Below the pieces are notes generated by a model. The model ran no database searches, was not told the DNA's origin, and saw nothing but the letters and a program-made list of their open reading frames with translations. A stretch of 64,000 nt of DNA, from contig CM055095.1 in assembly GCA_029204225.1 (NCBI GenBank), positions 67,173,940 through 67,237,939 of the forward strand, written 5' to 3'. This DNA comes from Diphasiastrum complanatum. Taxonomy: Eukaryota > Streptophyta > Lycopodiopsida > Lycopodiales > Lycopodiaceae. Numbering within the stretch: the first letter of the stretch is position 1; each line of letters begins with the position of its first letter. The position numbers and the translations under genes were made by a program. Shown one piece after another: positions 13,205-23,450 of this stretch.

Positions 13205-15004
13205 ATGGCCCGTACCAAGCAGACAGCACGCCTTACCACATTTGCCTCGCCTCCTCGCCCTCCTGTACAAAGGGCAGTGGGCACTAGTAGGAGAGTAGGT
13301 CGGCCCAGAAGACCATGGTTAAGGGATATCATGAGATTTCAGAGGACAACGAATCTTTTGATTCCCCGTGCTCCTTTCTACAGGTTTGTGAGATTAGTAA
13401 CAAGGTCCCTCTCACATGATGTTCGCTGGAACATAACAGTCTTGAGCCCTCCATACTGCCTATGAGGACTTCCAAGTCAAATTCTTTGAGTACTCCACGT
13501 TTTGCACAGTGCACGCTAAGAGGGTTACCCTCATGCCTCAGGACATGCATCTTGTCACGAGGCTGAGGAGTACATACGATCAGTTCTTTAAGAGTGGCTT
13601 CACTTCTACGCCACCAACTACAGAGAGAGGTCATGTTCCTCAACGAAGAAGGAGGAAGCAAACCAAGCCCACCAAGCCTACTAAGCAAAGGGTGGTACTC
13701 AACGAATCACCATCCCCCCCTCACATCTCTCGTCCTTTGGTTGGACCATCACACCAGTCTACAGTGCCTTCTTCTCCTCCCACCACCCCTAACTATTCAA
13801 GTAGTTCCTCTTCCATTCCCTCCATTCCATCCCACAATAACGAGGATATGCACTCGATTGTAGATAAAATAATATCGAATCTAGATTTAAGTTTAATAGG
13901 TGATTTTTATAAGTATCTTTGTGTAAGATTTCCTGTTGATCCCAAAGATTCATTTTTGGATTCTAAGAGGTATATAATTTTTGATGAGTATGTTGCCAAA
14001 GAAATTGATAAGCTAGGAGGTCAATTTTTTTTTTGCCTAAGTTCAATTAATTATATAAATCACATAAATAAGGACTTTTGTGATGCCTTGAAGGAGAAGA
14101 CCTCAGATATATCAGATCTAGTTGTGGAGGCTGGTTTGATGTATTTTGTAATAGTGAATTCGATGATAGTAAGGACATTGGAGTTGTATTGTCCTTTTTT
14201 GCACACAGCCTTCATAGTCCAACTAAGGCGACGAAGTATCTTCTTTCATACAACCTCGGAGACCAAAGTCTTTATTATTCCATACTGCCAAAAGTAAGTG
14301 ATTACATAGAACATATTCTTGTAATATTTCTAATAGGTATTGTAATTCCTTTAGTTTAACTAATTATCTCTTGTTTGCAGTAAGCATTGGAGTATGCATA
14401 TAATCTCCCTTAGGGAAGATTCAGATGGGATCATTAATCCCATCTATTTAAAGATGAACTCCTTAAAGTCTACCCATGCCGAAATGGACGTGATGTACAG
14501 CAGAATGTTGCCATTTTAGCCAAGGCCGGATGGGGCCACTGTAAGTAGCCACCTGGAGATTGTTGATGCAGAAGTAAGTATTTCTCATCAAGTATTTGAT
14601 AGCTAATATGATCTGTTTTTTTCAGAGTGCACAACTAACCTATTATATGTTTTGTGATTGAAGTCAGCTCAGCAAGATGATGGACATAGCTGTGGATGGT
14701 TCTCCATCCTCAATGTACAGGACTTTTTAGAGTGGTACATCATGCAATCTGGGGCTCTAGATATACAAAAGGTAAATAGACTAGTGAATGGCCTAACTAA
14801 GTTATTTTCGATTTGGTTTTTGATAAGTCAATTGACTCGGTTCTTCTGGATTTGCAGTATAAATGTCGAGCATTTTCAATGAATGAGATATATGAGTTTC
14901 GTCAACAGATGTTGGTGAACTTATTATCTCATGCAACACCCAGTCCAGCTGCGGAAACGAGAGGCCAATCAAGTCCACAACTGACACTAGTGCGGTGGAG
15001 ATAA
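13205..15004 (+). CDS. Gene A: histone H3-like / Ulp1 protease fusion
   Basis: Four exons: 13205-14293, 14381-14573, 14664-14771 and 14858-15004, with 86-90 bp GT-AG introns whose phases all fit. The protein begins MARTKQTAR, identical to the histone H3 tail through R8; the next residue is L, not K9. A histone fold follows: LRDIMRFQRTTNLLI and PFYRFVR match H3 alpha-N/alpha-1, and HAKRVTLMPQD matches the alpha-2/alpha-3 loop, with H3 Cys110, His113 and Asp123 equivalents kept. The tail is about 10 residues short and lacks K27/K36. A basic and Ser/Pro-rich linker (about 13590-13850) and a helical region lead to a Ulp1 (C48) protease: catalytic His in NKHWS at the start of exon 2, an Asn (MNSL) where Asp is usual, and Gln and Cys in QDDGHSCG in exon 3. 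Defects: one extra base near 13445 inside the H3 fold, and a TAG at 14517. Ulp1-like proteases are known passengers of plant MULE and CACTA transposons; a fused H3 is not something I know. Confidence 0.75.
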
Positions 15005-16608
15005 TCCATATTACTTTGAGTTGTAAATAATAGATTAAATAGAGATATACATTTTTGATGTAATGCCCTGTGAATAATTATGGTCATATAGAAAGATAGA
15101 GACAATGGGGAAAAAGCATACATTGTTATATACAAGACACACATGTACATTCTCAGAAAATGAGAAATATATTGATATTTATGAGAGCTTTTACAAATCT
15201 TGTATCGTGATTGCTCTATTATATGAACAATTCCACCCAAATCTTTGCATTTGATTTTCTCTGCATGTCTTTTACGTATCTGCACAAACGTACATTAATC
15301 AAATTACAGTTAGTGATCCGAATATTGACAAAAAGGATAATGAATACAAATTAATATACAAATTCATGGATTTCACATACCAATTTTCCATCCAATATAA
15401 AGCTGAAATATTCGGAGATATCTTGCTGTAAAAGTGTCAGTTCCGTTCTAATGTAGAATAAGGTCCAGTCCTGCTCAACCTCAATATTAGTAAGTAACTC
15501 CCCATTTGCCATGATATCAATGCATATACGATCAGTGTGTCCAATGTTGTATAGATCTTGATCTAATGGGGCCCAAGTACCATTGTGTTCATTCCATCTC
15601 TGATAATGAAACACCATACTAAGCATTTGCTTCTCTATACTGTATCTAAATGATATGGATGAATGTTTGATTCTACAAGAAATATCTGCAGTGGATCTTA
15701 TATCTCAACCTTTGTCCATGAATTCGAATAAAAAATCATCTGATAGATTTTTGCAAACAAACAATGTGGGAGTTCGATGCACTTCAGTGTTTGAAAAACA
15801 GCTGACAAACAATGACATTGGAACAAACCAGCTTAAGCGCACATTTCTTGATCCATTACTAGTTTTGAGTGACTTTTGTACATCATTATATAGCTTGGAA
15901 CAAAAGAATTTTATTATATTGTCGTTGATTGCAATCCACCACACATTATCTTGAAAATTAGGTAGAGGTATATACTCTAGTTTTCCCATTCCTCCATTTG
16001 TGTCTGGAATATACATTGCATTATAAAAAAATGTTTCAGAATCTGCAAGTTCTTTTGTCATTCGTTCTTTGTATTGCAATTTTCCAATTTCTGAATGGAT
16101 GACATCTATAATACCTGAAAGAGACGCCGCAGGTTCCCATTCATGTATATTTGAATGATATAGATCTGCAATACAAAATCATAATAAGCTCCAATTCATA
16201 AATACGATTATGTTTTAAAAATGACAAGAAATCCAAAAAATTAAGATACTTACATTTACACTTTCGAAAATCATGTGGATTTACAGCCTCCACATTAAGT
16301 TCTGAATACATATAAACATGTTGAATAAGCACTTCTGTAATGGTTTGTCCTCCTGGAGAAACTTTGAAATCAATAATCCACCCTTTCCAATAAGATCTAT
16401 ATGTATACTTGGCCTTTTTCTTTTGGCAAAAAGCCCCTCTCGCCGATGGGTGCATCAGTACCCAAGAAGCCTTATGATATTCACGAGCAATCCGTGTGCC
16501 ATCGTCTTCCCTCTCATTATAAAAAATTGCAGAGCATATCAAGGATCTCGGTCTCCTTCTCATCGCCATAGCTTGTCTCATGCTCAGCCTAGTGCCAAGC
16601 AAAGGCAT
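14929..16608 (-). CDS. Gene E: repeat-family protein of unknown function
   Basis: Three exons on the minus strand: 16608-16254, 16165-15381 and from 15279 (frame open to 14929). The two splice junctions keep phase. The start ATG at 16608 is a choice; the frame is open to 16668. Recognisable blocks are NPHDFRKCK just before the first donor, LYHSNIHEWEPA just after it, then PTLFVCKNLSDD, YQRWNEHNGTW and LDQD, and IRKRHAEKIK at the start of exon 3. One in-frame TGA (15705) interrupts exon 2. Relatives of exon 2 with the same donor positions occur at 39408-40189 and 59460-60114. I recognise no domain; it has no membrane segment or signal peptide before exon 3. It is divergent from gene C and convergent with gene A. 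Confidence 0.6.
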
Positions 16609-16698
16609 GATTGTAAGTTTACCAAACTTATCGATCTGTTTAAACGTGTCATACCTTGTGAAAAACACAATCGAGTATGTCGCTTTGTTCAGGAGGGT

Positions 16699-17868
16699 AT
16701 GGCCTTCGTGTTTTTCTTCTCTGCTCTTATCCCTGACGAGGCAGAATCTTCTGGGTCGTCCATGATTGGTTTGCCTGCCCCTACCACTCGTGTGGCTTCA
16801 GAGGTTTCCATTACTGATGAGGTTTTAGGAGATGTAGAGGAGGCCAGGCAAGCACAACAATATGATCCTTCCAAGGTTCGTTCTCTATCTATCTCTTCCT
16901 TATCTACCGTGAGCGAGATTGACCGGAGCAGAACCCTGATGGACCTCCCTGTGTACCATATGGACGATGTTGCATTCTTATCCATTAGCGACATCGGAGA
17001 CGTAATGAATCTCAGAGAAGATGAGATATTATCTCTTATGTCAAGGATGATTTCTGAATTTAATGATTTTATTGACTTTGATGATGACGACCTCATAGAT
17101 GGCATCGACTATGAGGACCAGGTAGAATGGGCAAGTGGCACAGATGCCCTTCAAAGGATGCTATCTGAGAGCAGGGCATATGAGGCTAATATGCCGAGTG
17201 AGGAGGAGTTTTTGGCTTTTCAGAGAAAGTATCTGCCACCTCTCATATATACTATTCCAGCTGACCAGCAATCCACCATTATTGCTGGTCACAATTTAGA
17301 AGCTGCTGGTATGATCCAAGTTGACGAGGAGGATTTGGTAAGTACACCTTCTCACGAAAATCATTTACTATTTAACATGTAACTAATGATTGATTTGCTA
17401 GTTTGACTAACACTTGATTATGTGTTGTAGGATATCGCTGAATTTGATGCCTTTGCTAGCAGGCATGGAGGATTGAGAGAGACACAAGGCGAGAGACAGA
17501 AGGATGCCTCGTTGGCTCATTATTTGAAACATTTTTTAAATAACAAAATTTGTGTTCTTCATGAAAGGTTTTTTGTGAATGCAAGAACTTTAATCATGGC
17601 CATCAAGGCCCTATCTTATTTTGCCCAAGGGCATAAATACCCAAAAAATACATATAGAATCATTTTTGTCAAAAGAGATGTTGCTCTTAAAGTGTTTAAT
17701 TACGTGCCAGAAAATGTTCCTATGAGATCCTTTGCTCTGGCAATTCTATCAGGATATATAGATTTGAGCAAAAGGCGGGCCACTCGATATTTGGATCCAT
17801 ATGATAGAAAAGAGTTCATTCATGACCACACAGCAAAATTTGTCCTTAGAGACAATGAAAAAAAATGA
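16699..17868 (+). CDS. Gene C: acidic protein, intact two-exon gene
   Basis: Exon 1 is 16699-17337 and exon 2 is 17431-17868, with a 93-bp intron (GTAAGTAC to GTTGTAG) in phase 0. The reading frame is complete for 358 residues with no stop, the only undamaged gene in the inserted segment. The first half is very acidic (for example DFIDFDDDDLIDGIDYEDQ); the second half is neutral to basic and helical (LAHYLKHFLNN, TLIMAIKALSYFAQG). The start ATG follows a short hydrophobic stretch MAFVFFFSAL that is too close to acidic residues to be a clear signal peptide. An acceptor-like TTGTTCAG at 16684-16691 leaves open an additional upstream exon. The family is not recognised. Its survival suggests it decayed less or was under selection longest. 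Confidence 0.65.
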
Positions 17869-18027
17869 TTGTACTCTTTTTCATTTAATGTATGTGAAAT
17901 TTGAGAATTTTTTATCACACGCATTTGATCTTTATTGAATGCCATCAATCTAATTTTGGCTTATAAATTTACATGCTTTTTTGAATCTTTGATATTCAGT
18001 TGATCTTGTTGTGTATCGAACTTGAGC

Positions 18028-20560
18028 TCATCTATAAAACCATTGGAATAGCTGAATGATGTAACTATTTTTTGAGGATGTTCCACCATGTTGCGTATTT
18101 CAATGAAATGCTGCTCTTGCCTGCCAATGTGATTTCTCCATTCCTTGTGAGGACCATATACTCAAACTGCCATACTTTTTTGCAAAAAATGATGCATGAT
18201 GCCTTAGTATGTGCTACACTATCAAAGATTTATCATTGGTTAGAATCTATCAAGCAAGTTATACTAAAATTATAAAATTGTACGACACTATTCAAATGTA
18301 TCTTACCATGTAGTGGGTGATGTGATCTGAGCCCCAAGCCACCTGAACTACATCTACAAACTCTATTGCTGTTTTCTCCAATAGGAGTGCATCTGCATAT
18401 AAAATTGTGTCTTTTCTAAGCACTTCAATCATATTATCGAGCTTTTTCCCAAACTTCAACCCTCTTTACACTTGTTGTTCCTTTATCTTCAAAGTCTTCT
18501 ATCGCAGAAATAACATCTTTCCAAACCGGATATTGGATTTTAGACGACTCTTTAGAATGATTTGATAAAAATTGACGAGCTTTGACTCCTCCTATGCTAG
18601 GTTTATTGGGTACGTTTCCTGTTTTTCCCAAAAGCTTTTCATCTTTTTGTATTTTAACATGGCCTTTATGAAGGCCTGCTTTTGACAACACTTCCTCTAA
18701 TCGAGCGATTGCTTGTTTTGATGCTGACTCTGGATTAGTATTCCATGCAAACAAGATATGAAGATATATTAATTTCTCTATGATCCTCACCTCTCCATGA
18801 AGTGTGCAAATATGCACATTTTGTAAAGAGATTGGTAGTACTGGTTTCCAGTTGGGATCTTCAATATCTCTTGAAACTCTTGTGTTCCTTGAAATGTCAT
18901 TTGATGATTTCATACAATATAGACATGGATGTTTTGAATTTGCTCCATGAGATACATTGAACATACATTTCAATGACCTCAAGTCTCCAGCTAAATGCCA
19001 TTCCACCAAAAAATCACCTCTTTCAGGAACACTAAGTACTTTGCCATTCATATGGTCCTTTATGATATCTGGATAACTTGTTCTGCTAAAAATCTAGGAA
19101 AGAACATCGTGATCCTCCTTGATAACTTGTTCAACATATGGAATCACAAGTTTTTATGTATTCAAAACAATTACCAAAAGAAATTGCACATGAATAACAG
19201 CCATTTTTTACCTGAAAACATGCTAGCCACCATATGTTGTTTTCTGATTGCACACTGAAGTTGAGATCCCTTGAGTTTGTTGCATTGCTCAATGCTCCAT
19301 TCATGACGGTAATACTTACTCTTTCCAACTTTTGTCCTTTTATAACTTCTGATTCATCTAGCTTGACCACCAGAATAAGTTTGCTCATACTAACACTTGT
19401 AATATTATAGAATTTCACTATAAATCTCAATAAATGATTCAAATCCACAAATAAGTTGCTGGTAGAATTATATGACAAATTGCCAGACTTTGAATTGTAA
19501 ATCTCATTGATGTGAAAAGGGATTCCAATGACATTTTTGCATACCCTTATTCAATACATCTCTCTCCAATCTTATCTGAAAAGGGCGAGGAATGGGAAAT
19601 TTTCTTACATGCAATTGTCCAAAAGCCTCTTTAATAATTTTAAATATACTGGCATGTGCCTCCCTGCTAATACCTGAGAAATCACATGCTCCCTGAATTA
19701 ATGTTCTGTCGATTACCTTACCGACCTCGTTCATCAAATCCTCAGTGACCTTGGACTTGATTCGAGAATACCAATTATTGTCCAATAAAGACTTTGTAAA
19801 CTTGGTTGTCAATACCGAACTCAGTGATTTTCCGATCAGGTCATTGTCCTTCAGATGCTCATTTGCAACCAATGCTGATCTGCAAATGATTATGAAAATC
19901 AAGAAACCCAAATAGGACACATAATAAATGTCATGCTGCTTCACAAAACTAAAATAAAACTAATTCAAATCAAATCCTTACTTGAATGCTTGAATCCTTT
20001 TTCTCCGTTGGCCTCTATTTAGCGAAAGCTCATCAATGTCCTTCAAAATTCTTTTTAGCTTGTTTCTTTTTAGTTTCTTATCTAGTATGCGAGTTTCTTT
20101 TATTAACTGGTCATTTCATATACGTAATGTCTGAACAACTTGTCGGAATTGAGCATTACTTGCATTCAAATTTAACATAATATTATGTAAATGTGCATTA
20201 TGTTCTTTTGTTTGTAATTATGCAGTCTCTTTTTTTTTATAGTCAACAAGCAAACCATTTAACATACATTCTAAACTCTGTATTTTCTAAACCGAGTTTG
20301 CAACACCATAAGTCGTCAATGTTTCACAATAACTCAATAAACCGTTTTCTCTGTCACACAAAATCTTTATTAATTGTGTGATGGATTGGAATTGTGGAGC
20401 TTGCATCGAGCTCGGATCCAATGGATACAAACTTCCGTCAATCCACAAATCGTAATTCTTTCTTTGGTTGATTCTGTGAGCGATCATATCAAGTGGAGAA
20501 ACTGTGGATTCTTTCACTACTCCTCTTTTAGCTATCGGAGCATTCTCGGCAGGGAGAACA
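18028..20560 (-). CDS. Gene B: DDE transposase-like, RAG1/Transib-style layout
   Basis: Minus-strand exons: about 20560-20295, about 20175-19982, 19879-19212, 19082-18307 and 18213-18028. The junctions 19982/19879 and 18307/18213 keep phase exactly. In order: an N-terminal region with SPLDMIAHRINQRKNYD, a basic coiled coil (KLKRNKLKRILKDIDELS, then RGQRRKRIQAFK), an RPFQIRLERD region, VVKLDESEVIKG (candidate first catalytic Asp), WHLAGDLRSLK, a C-x2-C (HPCLYC), ICTLHGEVRIIEKLI with a C-x2-H, and a C-terminal YGSLSIWSSQGMEKSH with a candidate catalytic Glu. The order D, GDL/CxxC, CxxH, late Glu resembles eukaryotic DDE transposases with a helical insertion, RAG1/Transib among them. Damage: in-frame stops near 20110 and in the last exon, and frameshifts near 19535 and 18445; the 19212/19082 junction is out of phase. 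So it is a pseudogene. Confidence 0.6.
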
Positions 20561-20820
20561 ATGTGTAGATGAAACTAAGATATCTCCGCAAACATCAGAT
20601 GATAGACCAATATTCATCCATGACGTACCTGAGATTCTATGTTTATTCTCTCGCTAGTTAAAACGAGGTCATGTTAACTACACATTACTAGTAAGGTAAG
20701 CTAAACTGGACCTGAAAGTCCGTCGGAGTTTTAAAATCTGGCATTCTTTTTTGTCCTATGTGGCATTTATTAGATGGCCCTTTTGATGTTTGTAACTCCT
20801 CTAATATATACAAACTAACT

Positions 20821-22594
20821 ATTGTTCCTATTTGGATAGTAGAGGCGTTAGAAGCCTTTGAAAAGTTAAAAAAAGCATTAACTTCAGCACCAATACTGCA
20901 TTCTCCAGATTGGACGATAGAGTTTCATGTTCATACGGATGCCTCAAAATACGCCATTGGATCTGTTTTGACGCAGCCAGGTGACTATAAGAAGGATTAT
21001 CCTATACGATTTGCAAGCAGACAACTTACAGATCCAAAGAAGAATTATTCAACAACAGAACGTGAAGCGCTAGCCATGATTTTTTTAGTTCAGAAATTTC
21101 ATCACTACCTCATGGAAACGCACTTTGCATTCTATACGGATCATCAACTGTTACTTTACTTGGTAAACAAGACATGCAATACTGGACGTATTGCAAGATG
21201 GTTATTATTATTGACTGAATTTGACTTTCGGATTGTGGTTCGAAAGGGAAAGCAACATTATCTAGCCGATCACGTTCGGCGAATTGAATCCTCACCAGTT
21301 AATACTAAAGTGGATGATGAACTGCCAGATGTTGCATTGTTCTATGTTGAAGCAGTTCCTGAGTGGGCGGCAGATATTGTTGAGTACTTGATGTTAGGAC
21401 AATCGAATGACTCTTTGACAAAAGTACAGAAGAAACAATTGATTCATAAGGCTCAACCTTATCAATTAATAGCAGGACAATTGTACCATTGTGGATCAAA
21501 TAATATTTTACGAAGGTGTGTTTTACCACATGAAGTACCAGATTTAATCATGTTTTCACATGATGGCATGGGTGGAGGACACTTCTGTACATATATTATT
21601 GTCCGCAAACGTTTGCAATCCGGTTGTTGGTGGCCTACGCTTCATAAGGACACATAAAATTTTGTTCAGACATGTGATGTTTGCCAGCGAGCATGACGGC
21701 CTACTCGACAGAATTATAAACCCTTGCATCCGGTTTTATCGCAAGCACCGTTTGAAAAATGGGGACTGGATTATGTGATTCCTATTCATCCTGTCGTGCA
21801 AGGATCTCAGGCCCGATACATTATCGTCGCAACTGATTATATGACCAAGTGGGTTGAAGCCAAAGCTGTCAAAGTGGCTGATGCAAAATCTACGGCCAAG
21901 TTTCTATATGAAAATATTATAATTAGATATTGTTGTCCGATCAAAATTGTCAGTGACCGGGGTACACACTTTGTTAATAAAGTGTTTACTAGAAGATTTT
22001 TTCGTTATACACAGATTTAGTACTCCCTACTATCCCAGAGGAAATGGCCAAGCTGAATCTTCCAATAAGATTCTCTGCACCATTATGACAAAGACAGTTG
22101 AAGCAAGTCGGTCCGATTGGGAACATAAACAGTATGCAGCATTATGGGCATTCAGAATCGCTTACAAAAATAGTACAAATCAAACACCTTTTCAATTGGT
22201 TTATGGTCAAGATGTTGTTATGTCAATTGAATTTTTAATCCCATCTTTACGCATAGCAGTCACAGAACGATTGAATGATGATATGTTTTTACAACTCCGT
22301 CATGAAGCGTTGCACAAATTATGTGAAATTTGATTGATGGCAGTTCATGCCTTAGCAGCAGAGAAAGCCCGCCGCAAGGCATGGCACGATCGTCGATTGC
22401 ACAAAAAAGATCTGAAAGCAGGAGATCTTGCATTGATGTACAAAACCAAGTTGATCAAGGGCAAGTTGACGTTTACTGGTGAAGGCTCGTATAAAGTGAA
22501 GGAAATCCTGAACTATGGCGTAGTAATTCTTGAGCGCTTGGATGGAAAACGATTCGATACTCCGGTAAATGACAACCGATTACGCAAGTTTTGA
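20821..22594 (+). pseudogene. Ty3/gypsy RNase H-integrase, right half
   Basis: Sequence resumes at the RT/RNase H linker (EALEAFEKLKKALTSAPIL). RNase H shows HTDASKYAIGSVL, TEREALAMIF and YTDHQLL. The integrase shows its zinc-binding region near 21430-21690, then GLDYV, a VSDRGTHF block and NGQAESSNK as the D-D-E core. The C-terminal domain ends with GDLALMYKTKLIKGK and the stop at 22594. Frameshifts near 21655 and 22015 and a TGA at 22332 break it. Together with 10406-12110 this is one element, pol on the plus strand. Confidence 0.85.
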
Positions 22595-23450
22595 CAGCCT
22601 GCTCTGCCAGTTCAACAAGCCTGATCTCAATATATTTTTTAATTTTATTTGTTTTTCAATTTTTTGTTTTCAGTATTTAATTTGCTGAGTTTTTTTTTGG
22701 AAAAAGACAGTTAAAGAAAAAAAAAAAAGCAAAAAGTAAGAAAAGATTGATGAGCAAAAGTCAAGAAGTCATCAGCATAAGGAAGAGGAAGCACAATATT
22801 TTTTATGGACAATGACTTAAAAAATCACTGATTTGGACAGATTTGGCCTAAGACAGTACCAGAAACCTTCGTTGAGCTCTCAGACTGTACATCCACCCTT
22901 GATTTATCTAAATTGAGGTGGGCGAAGGTTCCTGACAAGAGAAAATTCAATTTTTGAGTCAGACGAATGTTCAGCGATATTCCATTTTGGGAACCTTCGC
23001 CGAGCATCATAACCTCATTATGAACCTTCGCTGACCTGCTAGATGATCTTAAAATGTCAAAATTAGGTTGTCCATAGGTTCAAATTGTAAAAAAATGCAT
23101 TTATGATAGTACCTGGATGAAGGACCCTCTTGGGCGAAGGTTCATCCTTCGCCAGCCCTGGAAAACATTCGCCTGATAGGTTCAGATCCCTAGAAACCTT
23201 CACCGAGATTTTTATAGCCTATTTTTACAGTACTGCACATGCTTGCAAATTTTTGTTCAAAATTGATAAGCCAAACTACTATTCAGTGTAATGGACCCAC
23301 CAAATTCACCTATAAGTTGGCTGAATTCGATTCATTCCTCACTTGTGCTAGCGAAGCTCTTGCGAATTTTTCTTGCGACCAAATCCTTCCAAATTTCTTG
23401 CATTGCCTTCTGCTACACTTTCACGCGTTTATAATTCCTTTCTGATCATC
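22595..23450 (+). other. Gypsy non-coding spacer with ACCTTCGC motif cluster
   Basis: No ORF lies between the pol stop and the extra ORF. After a poly-A/T-rich stretch, 22860-23215 holds many copies of ACCTTCGC or its complement GCGAAGGT with single-base variants, in both orientations. The same spacer occurs inverted at about 27380-28080 in the second copy of this family. Confidence 0.55.

Larger units (their letters stand above)
12111..20820. mobile_element. Candidate multi-gene DNA transposon nested in gypsy
   Basis: The gypsy RT region is interrupted by about 8.6 kb that has no retroelement sequence. Instead it has five closely packed, spliced genes: D (minus, truncated), A (plus, histone H3 plus Ulp1), E (minus), C (plus) and B (minus, transposase-like). 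Spacing is tight: C ends at 17868 and B at 18028; A ends at 15004 inside the open 3' frame of E; the starts of E and C are about 90 bp apart. A transposase-like gene, a Ulp1 protease and repeated relatives of E elsewhere in the window argue for a mobile element. No terminal inverted repeat or target duplication was found at either edge, and gene D is cut at the left edge, so the copy is probably incomplete. Alternatives are two nested elements or a captured host segment. Confidence 0.6.

Noticed and set aside
13205-13465. Ordinary host histone H3 gene or pseudogene
   Set aside because: Divergence outside the first eight residues is high, the tail is shortened, and the frame continues through a linker into a spliced Ulp1 domain, unlike any host H3 gene.
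16318-16698. N-terminal extension of gene C up to 16318
   Set aside because: This part is antisense to exon 1 of gene E, and no ATG context or splice signal supports it; the ATG at 16699 was preferred.
12111-20820. Endogenous giant virus or Polinton/Maverick
   Set aside because: Packed genes and a histone would fit, but no DNA polymerase B, packaging ATPase, capsid protein or retroviral-type integrase was found, and every gene has plant-type introns.
12111-20820. Terminal inverted repeats of the inserted segment
   Set aside because: I compared about 60 bp at each apparent edge and found no convincing inverted match or target duplication; the left edge cuts gene D, so true ends may be missing.
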